13,338 nucleotides of DNA from Monoraphidium neglectum. Its lineage: Eukaryota; Chlorophyta; Chlorophyceae; Sphaeropleales; Selenastraceae. The translations under genes were made by a program, and so were the position numbers. Shown piece by piece: positions 7,667 through 13,338 of the stretch (position 1 is its first letter; each line of letters starts with the position of its first letter). The stretch spans positions 1-13,338 of the forward strand of contig NW_014012086.1 in assembly GCF_000611645.1 (NCBI RefSeq), in the 5' to 3' direction. The notes under the pieces were generated by a model, which saw only the letters and a program-made list of their open reading frames with translations, was not told where the DNA came from and did no database searches.

Positions 7667-10330
7667 AAACATCATGCACACACACACTAACAAAAACCCC
7701 TCCCCACCTTGAACTCCTTAGTCAGCTCTCGAAGCGCAGCCCCGCTTCCACGCCCAGCCGCAGACGCCGACCGCGACAGGGCACGGGTCGCCGCTTGCGC
7801 ACCCGCCTGCTGCCACCCCGCCTCCGCCTGTACAATCTGCTCCCCCGCTGCCGCCGCAGGCGCCGCTTGAGCGGCTGCACAGCCGACGGGGCTGCTACAG
7901 CCGGGCGCGCCACCACGGTCCGGCCCCAAGGACCCGCGGCGCAACAGGCCCCGCTCGTCCAAGATGGCCCCTGCAGCCGTGAGGTGCGGCGCGTGCTGAG
8001 CATCTGTTGGAAGATATCCATGCAGGGCCCAGGGTGAGCATGCACAGGAGAACACAGCGATTGCTCGGCTTTGGGAGGTGCAATCAAGCGTGACATCCAG
8101 CCTCGGAGCGAGCTGCAGCGGCGCTGATGTCATCGCAACTCACTCAGCGTCGCGGTCTCGTCCTCCCCCAGGCCCCCGGTCGCCGCCAGGTGCACCGCCA
8201 GCGCCGTCGGGGCCTCCCCGGCCGCCCCTCCCTCTAGCCGCATCTCCTCGTCCATAAGCGCGCCGCTGTGGTCTCTCGCGGCCCTGCCGGCTGTGCTTAT
8301 CTTCCGCAGCAGCCGAGTCAGCCGCCCTGGCCGGGTCGGATCCAGGCCAGCCACCGCCGCTGCCGCTGCCTTCAGGCCGCCAGCGGTCGTCGGATGGCCG
8401 GGGCTGGCTGCGTTGGGCGTGGGCTGCTGCTGTGCTGGGTTAGTGCTCAGGGTGCTGGTGTGGGCACCTGTGTTGCTGCTGCGCATGCTTGGGGTGGCAC
8501 TCCCGCTGCCGCCGCTCCCATAGCCCAAGCTCTTGTAGCTCGAGCCACCTGCAGGACAAAGCGGCGAGGGAGTGGTTGTGCATGTGCATGTGTGCATGTG
8601 TGCGTGTGTGCGTGTGTGCTTGTGCGCGTGTATGCATATGTGCGTTGTGTGTACGTGTGTGTGCATGTGTTGCAAAGGCAACGCCTTGGTGAAGAGCCTT
8701 TGCAGACCATTTCCCATACCTGAAGCCTGCTCGCATATGCATACAGAAACCCTTGGATTTGCGCACTCTGTTGGCTGCACTGTCGCTCCTCACCAGCGGG
8801 AGGTGCGTGGTCCTTAGCGCTGTCAGAGCCGCTGCAGCTGGCCCGCCGAGCTGACTCGGCAGCCATTTGAGCCACCTGCACGTGGCGAACCCGCCTTCCC
8901 CTGGTCAGCAACAGCATGCAAATCGTGCCAACCCTACACACCTCTCCAACCCTTTGCTTGTCACGCACGGGCCAGCCGCGCGTTTGATCTTTCACGAGTA
9001 CCACCCCGGCGCCGGTCGGACGCACCGACGGTGAGCGCGCCCCGCATCCGGGTTCGCCTCGGCCGGCCCAACCCCTGGCGCACCTGCGCTAGCATGTCCC
9101 TGTCGCCACTGATCAAGCCCTCCATGATGCGCTTGCGCCTGGCCAAGAAGACAAGCAGGAGTGTGGCTGAAAGCGAGATGGCGGCCAACAGGTGGGCATT
9201 GCTCGGAAACCCTCGGCCAAACGCCAGTGAAGACCGAGACGGCCAGGGCTCGCAGCGGGACGTTGCGTGGCGCACTGCTGGCTGGTCGCATCGCACGAGC
9301 GCAGTTGGCCCGCGCTGCCCAGTGATCCTGCCCACTGCCGACACCCACTTGTATGCCGTGGCCAGCAGCGCAAAGGGCACGGGGGGCGCGCTGCCGCCCT
9401 CCTCCTCCTTCTTGTGCTCCAGCTTGGCTAGGGTGGTCGTCATGATCTCAACAAACTCGGGGTACTCCACTTCGCCTGGGGGGGGGTGGGGTTGGGGCGC
9501 AAGCAGCGAAGCCCGTGACACGACAGCGGGACCATCAGCCGCCACCGAGCACCCAGGAGCGGGCCCACGCGTGCAGCAGCACCGCTCTGTCGGCGCCACA
9601 GGCGTCAGCACAAGAGGAACACAGCTGCTCTGCCCTGCCTCGCACCCGAGCCGTCGTGATCCACCTCCGACAGGATGCCCTCCACCTCCTCGCGCCGCAG
9701 GTGGAACCCCAGCAGCTGCGGGCGTGAGCGCGCGGGGCACACGGCTTCGTACGCCGCGCCGGCGGTCGAGTGGCGACGGACGCGGGGCAGTGCCGTGCGC
9801 ATTCGAGGCGCAGAAGGTGCATGGCACGGGAAGCATGCTCTTCAGCGCTGGCCGTACCTCGGCCCTCCGATTGCCTCATCCTTACATGCAAATGGCTTGC
9901 TAAAACCCCCGCACCTTGAACGCCGCGCCCATCTCGTCGGCGTCGATGGCGCCCGAGCCGTCCGCATCCATGAGGTCGAAGCACTCGAGCAGCTGCTCCT
10001 TCTGCTCCTCCGTCAGTTTGGGGCGCAGCGCCTGCATGCGCAGCAAGCAGCGCGGAACGCAGACAGCGGTCGGCTGCATGGCGCCATGCGAAACCGGTGC
10101 AGGTGGCGCCGCTAGCAGCGTGCTCTGCGCCGACGGCGCGCGAGCGTGGCCTGCACCTTGCCGCGCTTGCGCAGCCACGCGGCGATGCCGACTGCCAGCA
10201 CAGCATCCAGCTCGGAGATGGTCTTGCGGAATTCTTGCAGTTGCGCCTCAGTGACGACGGGCTCGGCGGCGCTGCACCCCCCGGACGCGCTGACGGCGCT
10301 GGTGCGCGGCCGGGGCGAGCAGCTTGCCAT
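7062..10330 (-). CDS. Centrin/calmodulin-like EF-hand-pair protein with long disordered tail
   Basis: Minus-strand exons (high to low): 10330-10157, 10031-9915, 9715-9646, 9475-9349, 9138-9084, 8875-8794, 8548-8144, 7970-7708, 7493-7062. All have GT-AG borders and matching phases, giving about 574 residues. The start is the ATG in GCCATGGC at 10330-10328. Residues 1-58 end in a helical segment (LQEFRKTISELDAVLAVG). Residues 64-128 are a canonical EF pair: loop 1 DADGSGAIDADE (80-91) and loop 2 DHDGSGEVEYPE (116-127), all calcium ligands present; the wording resembles a centrin or calmodulin N-lobe. After EIMTTTL come a charged linker, a basic KRKRIMEGLISGDRD segment (163-176) and a Ser/Ala/Gly-rich tail (about 190-574) with no known domain. 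Only one EF pair is seen, not the four hands of centrin. EF part firm; last two exons rest on frame, codon bias and phase. Confidence 0.78.
7494..7707 (-). other. EF-hand gene intron 8 with GT-type tract on the donor side
   Basis: In the minus sense the intron starts AAG/GTGGGG and soon passes into two GT-type runs (plus-strand CA runs at 7677-7687 and 7641-7666). The acceptor GCGCAG is preceded by C-rich sequence and has no CA tract. The repeat polarity is the same as in the plus-strand MutS2 introns when read in the transcript direction. Confidence 0.6.
7641..7687 (-). repeat. GT microsatellite in the transcript sense ((CA)13 and (CA)5-6 on the plus strand)
   Basis: Two CA runs on the plus strand, at 7641-7666 and 7677-7687, are separated by an A-rich spacer. 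They lie in intron 8 of the EF-hand gene, on the donor side. Confidence 0.85.
8549..8793 (-). other. EF-hand gene intron 6 with CA-type tract before the acceptor
   Basis: The phase-1 intron (donor CTG/GTGAGG, acceptor CTGCAG) splits a Gly codon. In the minus sense its 3' half is almost entirely CA-type repeat, ending about 25 bases before the acceptor. A short pyrimidine-rich word (CCCTCGCCGCTTTGTCCTG) lies between the repeat and the acceptor. Confidence 0.65.
8576..8672 (-). repeat. CA-type microsatellite in the transcript sense (TG/GTGC on the plus strand)
   Basis: An interrupted tract of about 97 bases, TG with frequent GC and AT interruptions on the plus strand, within intron 6 of the EF-hand gene. 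Confidence 0.85.
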
Positions 10331-10393
10331 GGCGAGCCGCGCTCTGCAGTAGCTGAGCAACAAACGAAGCCGCTTCTATTGCAAGAACTTTTG

Positions 10394-10400
10394 TATATGA
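10394..10400 (-). promoter_or_regulatory. TATA-like element (weak)
   Basis: TATATGA on the plus strand reads TCATATA on the minus strand, about 65 bases upstream of the EF-hand gene's ATG. Position suits a core promoter for that gene if the 5' UTR is short, but the match alone is weak. Confidence 0.25.
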
Positions 10401-10613
10401 TGCTATCAGTCGTAGCACAATTTCGCGGTTTGTCTGGAGTGGGTCAATGCGTGCCGCGTAGCCCGTCAAATTGAGGTGATGTTTGAAGCGCCCCACACAG
10501 CACAGTGATCCTCATCACCACAGCCTTGGGGCTTCTGGGCACCGGCGTCGCCGCGCCCTGTGCATTTCATATTCCCAGGCTCAGTGAAGACTTGCAGAGA
10601 GCTCAAGCAAATC

Positions 10614-10644
10614 ATTATCAGACGACTGTTTGTCTTGCGATAAT
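10614..10644. promoter_or_regulatory. Imperfect dyad (ATTATC-AGAC / GTCT-GATAAT)
   Basis: Arms ATTATCAGAC (10614-10623) and GTCT (10632-10635) plus GATAAT (10639-10644) are complementary apart from a 3-base bulge, around an 8-base spacer. It lies about 90 bases upstream of the FYVE-like gene's ATG and could be a transcription factor site serving one or both genes. Function is inferred from position only. Confidence 0.3.
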
Positions 10645-10732
10645 CAAGAAAGACATTTGAAAAATCGCTTCTGACACGATCTGGATTTGAATTCAAGCGC
10701 CGTCTCCGTGCACATCAGCAGCCTCATCGGTG

Positions 10733-11794
10733 ATGGACTGGGGAGGAAATAGTGGTGAGTGGTTGACAATTTGGTCTCTTATGCCGTGCTGGCATGCTGC
10801 TGCCCTTGCCGGCAGTGCAGCAGAACACATCCCACCCTACCCTAGTGCAGTGCCGCATCCTGCTCGTGCTGCAGGCCTCAGCGATCGGACACCGACGCGC
10901 TCAGGGCTGGCGCCATGTTCCCTCTGCCTGTAAGAACCTTGTGCAGGAGAGGGGGGAGCAATATCAGCCAGCAGCAGAGCACTATGTAGTACCCTTACAG
11001 CCCAGATTCAATCCATTGCTTAAAAAGAAACGCCACTCCCACCTCATCACGTGCCCACCGCCCCTTTTGGCCCCTCCTTTCCAGGCGTGCCACGCCCTAT
11101 GCGACACTACACCAGTGCGATGCGTGCAAGAATGTGACCTGCCGCTCCTGCTGCAGCGGGGACGAAGGCGCTCGAGGGCAGGGCGACCGTCAGCTGCTGT
11201 GCCACGACTGTGCCGGCACGGTGAGTCCTGCGGGGCTAAAGGGAGAGAGAGGTGACAGATCGATAACACCACTGATGCCTATGTATGTACTCGCCGGAAG
11301 CTTTTGCCCATGCATACGTAGAGATATTTTGTAAGTGAGCAGGAGAACACGCGCCTGCTTACGCTCCCGCCACTCTTCCACATCAGTGTCCCTTTCGTGA
11401 GGAACGGAGCAGCATCAGCAGCGGCTCGGCGCTGGCAACACCTGACGCGATGGAGGGTGCCGGCGCAACGTGCGGCGGGGTGGAGTGGGCGTGCCACAAG
11501 GCAGCAAAGAGTGGCGCTTGTATGTTCAGCAAGGCCAGACCACTAGGCTTTGATCCTGACAGCGCATGCAATGGCGACTTCAGCAGCAGCGGCGTCGCGT
11601 CACTGCCAGCGCCGTGGGGCCTGCGCAGCGACGGCTTGAACAGCAGCACGGACGTTGGTGACTCCAGGGCACATGATGGTGTCCTGGGAATGCCCACGGG
11701 CTCAGGGCTGCTGCCCAGGCGGGCAGATAGCCAGCCATGGGGTTGCTTGTCGCAGGCCGGGGACCCCGGCTTGCCATTTCACTGGTGCAGTTGA
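10733..11794 (+). CDS. Small FYVE-like eight-cysteine zinc-finger protein
   Basis: Exons: 10733-10754, 10875-10929, 11085-11220, 11387-11794 (stop TGA). Donors are GTGAGT, GTAAGA and GTGAGT, and all phases match, giving 206 residues. The first exon is only 22 bases. Assembled cysteines are C22, C25, C37, C40, C45, C48, C65 and C68: C-x2-C-x11-C-x2-C-x4-C-x2-C-x16-C-x2-C. That is the spacing of FYVE and FYVE-related fingers, which bind two zinc ions and often PtdIns3P on endosomes. The basic R(R/K)HHC motif that contacts the lipid is replaced by TLHQC (33-37), and no WxxD motif precedes it, so lipid binding is doubtful. Residues 72-206 are Ser/Gly-rich with no recognised domain. Alternatives: another cross-brace finger (PHD- or RING-related), or a longer gene continuing downstream. 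Zinc finger likely; exact subfamily uncertain. Confidence 0.7.
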
Positions 11795-12077
11795 GGTGTG
11801 GTGCTTTGTCCTGGATAGCATTTCGTGTCTTTGTGTCTATCATGTGTCATTTAAGAATGCTGCTCCCTGCTACAGTATCGACAACGCTGGAGGTATTGTT
11901 GACCCCTGAATTCACACCTTTGATAGAGTGCAACGGTATATGTACCGGAGAGATGTGCCTGGAAAGTCCTGTTTGACCGCTTTGTTCGTGTGGCTGTTCG
12001 CATCCTGCTGGGTCATGCTTAGGCACCAGGACACCGCACACATGTTCTCAAAGGCTGATGCAAAGCAGCAACCAGCA

Positions 12078-12082
12078 TGTAA
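12078..12082 (+). promoter_or_regulatory. TGTAA poly(A) signal of the FYVE-like gene
   Basis: An exact TGTAA lies about 284 bases after the TGA stop at 11792-11794, with no other exact copy seen between. It gives the gene a 3' UTR of roughly 300 bases and argues that the kinase gene downstream is separate. Confidence 0.5.
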
Positions 12083-12097
12083 AAATGCCCATGATGC

Positions 12098-12816
12098 GGC
12101 TCAATTTTGCTTGCAGGTGACGCTCATGATGGTTTCCGCAGCTGGAATTTGGTGGTCAAACGGCGGGCAGGATGTCAGTTTTTTTCCTCGCACTTGGCCA
12201 CACCGCCTGGCTGCCTGCACTTCGTATTCCTTGCCATGCATGGGTGCAGAATTGTTGCTGTGGTGCCGATATGGACCAGTCCCTGCTCGGAAAAAACCAG
12301 CAGGTGCCACGGTATGATTCAGTCTGAGTCAACTGCGGCGTGCGGCCTGCCGGCCCGAAGATTGTACCTGGGCGGCGAGGCAGGAAGGCTCAAACCTACA
12401 GCCTTTCATGCCTATTTCTCGGACCTCAGAACCCTTTTTGCGCAGAACGACACCGTGTGCACCGGCCACATGATCGTACACGGCACGAAAGACGGAAGAA
12501 CTTGTACCGTACATTTGCTCCTGGTTGTTGCAGCATCGCGACACTTTGCATGTTTGCTTTCACATCCGATGCACGCATATCGTTGCAGCAACTCCACGAC
12601 CCCGAGGCTAGGGCCGCCGCAGCAGAGTGGAGGTCCCGGCGGCTGCTAGTTCCAATATCCAGTGCTTTGAGCCATGTTCGCTCTCTTGACCTCCCACGTG
12701 GTCTCGACAGGTGGGCGAGCGAGTCGGGCACTCGCAACAACGGTACTTGGACAGCTTGTCTGCACGCCTGAACACGATAATTGATAGGTCCTTTATCTCA
12801 ACTCGGCGCTGTATCG
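12098..12816 (+). other. Unassigned region; possible 5' UTR or upstream exons of the kinase gene
   Basis: No domain is recognised here. Two open stretches have protein-like composition: a frame including LHDPEARAAAAEWR (about 12592-12633, preceded by TTGCAG) and a frame from the CAG at 12708-12710 reading VGERVGHSQQRYLDSL. They are in different frames, and no splice arrangement between them and the kinase exon is clearly best. The rest is lower-GC sequence without convincing frames. It could be promoter plus 5' UTR, or hold short 5' exons. Confidence 0.35.
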
Positions 12817-13243
12817 ATGCTCCTCTACGCAGGTGCACCCTCCGCGTTCGGGCTGAGGTCAACGTCGTCACAGACTTGCTCGCAGGTCCTTCAGGGACTG
12901 CCAGCAACTCGTCAGAGGCGGCATATATGTGACTGCTTCCCTGCAGCGGCCCTTGCTGCTTCACCTGCAGCCGTGCATCAGCTTGAGGAGCCGTCGCCCA
13001 ACAGCGGCAGCGCGCGTCTCGTGCAGCAGCTCGCTCCACCCCACCAGCAGCACCATGAGCAGCAGCAGCGCAACAGCGTGCGGCACGTGGACAGTCTTCT
13101 CTTCGGTACAGCGGGGCCCGACGCTATCCTGGCAAGCCCGCTAGCATTGATGCAGCAGGACGATGCCCCCGCGTCGCTCTTCCTTCCGGAGCGGTTTGAC
13201 GAGATCTACAGCGTGGGGGAGGTCCTGGGCAACGGCACTTACG
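12817..13243 (+). CDS. Protein kinase, N-terminal part (3' partial; start uncertain)
   Basis: The frame is open from 12781 through the donor G/GTGAGC at 13243/13244 and ends in FDEIYSVGEVLGNGTYG. This is subdomain I of eukaryotic protein kinases: a tyrosine three residues before the GEVLG turn, then the ATP-binding loop G-x-G-x-Y-G. The upstream part is Gln/His/Ser/Ala-rich and probably disordered. The first ATG in frame is at 12817, giving 142 codons to the donor. Splice acceptors at 12946 and 12970 also fit, so the true start may be in an earlier exon. The catalytic lysine, HRD and DFG lie outside the window, so kinase group and activity cannot be judged. The loop suggests a Ser/Thr kinase. 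Confidence 0.55.
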
Positions 13244-13338
13244 GTGAGCATGCGGCTCGGCACAATCGCAACCCCCTGGGAATCCGCGGCTGGTCGCGAC
13301 GCGGTCCGGCGGGGGCCGGCGGATCTGCAGGGGCCGCT
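13244..13338 (+). other. 5' part of an intron in the kinase gene
   Basis: Starts GTGAGCATG right after the glycine-rich loop codons. Reading on in frame gives arginine-, glycine- and asparagine-rich sequence that does not continue a kinase domain, where the next conserved element should be V-x-x-A-x-K. The acceptor is beyond the window. Confidence 0.55.

Larger units (their letters stand above)
10331..10732. promoter_or_regulatory. Divergent promoter region between the EF-hand and FYVE-like genes
   Basis: The two start codons (10330 minus, 10733 plus) are 402 bases apart and point away from each other, so both promoters and 5' UTRs must lie here unless upstream exons exist. The stretch is clearly richer in A/T than its surroundings, with runs such as TTGAAAAATCG near 10660. 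No open frame of interest is seen. A TATA-like word and an imperfect dyad are listed separately. Confidence 0.5.

Noticed and set aside
7153..8037. 294-codon plus-strand frame with a proline run and a TGTAA at 7531
   Set aside because: It is antisense to the last two EF-hand exons and reads through a CA microsatellite as His-Thr repeats. The minus-strand frames have better codon bias and matching phases. The TGTAA is probably chance.
8130..8143. Stop codon at 8132-8130 as the end of the EF-hand protein
   Set aside because: A strong GTGAGT donor lies at 8143, and splicing to 7970 restores phase (AGG codon) into a well-biased open frame, so the stop is taken as intronic. An isoform ending here remains possible.

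Overview
This window is nuclear DNA of a GC-rich eukaryote, most likely a chlorophycean green alga. The evidence is short GT-AG introns every few hundred bases, strong G/C preference at third codon positions, Ala/Gly/Ser-rich linkers, CA/GT microsatellites inside introns, and TGTAA poly(A) signals just after stop codons. No bacterial operon, mobile element, CRISPR array, tRNA or rRNA was recognised.

Layout. (1) Positions 1-5824, plus strand: the last ten exons of a MutS2-family ATPase gene whose 5' part lies outside the window. All splice phases agree and give 1032 residues with Walker A, Walker B and the MutS2 signature stretches. The Smr nuclease domain that usually ends the family is not seen; a long low-complexity tail with a Lys/Arg-rich end is there instead. 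(2) Positions 5848-7061: a convergent intergenic/3' UTR region without a convincing gene, holding a perfect 13-bp-arm hairpin. (3) Positions 10330-7062, minus strand: a nine-exon gene for a protein of about 574 residues with one centrin/calmodulin-like EF-hand pair and a long Ser/Ala/Gly-rich tail. (4) Positions 10331-10732: a divergent, AT-richer promoter region with a dyad element. (5) Positions 10733-11794, plus strand: a four-exon gene for a 206-residue protein with an eight-cysteine FYVE-like zinc finger that lacks the usual basic phosphoinositide-binding motif. (6) Positions 12817-13243 and beyond: the 5' part of a protein kinase gene, cut by the window end just after the glycine-rich loop.

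The genes look functionally unrelated: genome maintenance, calcium sensing, a zinc finger and a kinase. The most striking shared property is in the introns. Wherever dinucleotide repeats occur, GT-type repeats (in the sense of the transcript) lie near the 5' splice site and CA-type repeats lie just before the 3' splice site. This holds for genes on both strands. In two MutS2 introns both arms are present and could pair, bringing the splice sites together where polypyrimidine tracts are poor. All gene models were built by eye from open frames, splice consensus and phase; none is backed by transcript data or database searches.
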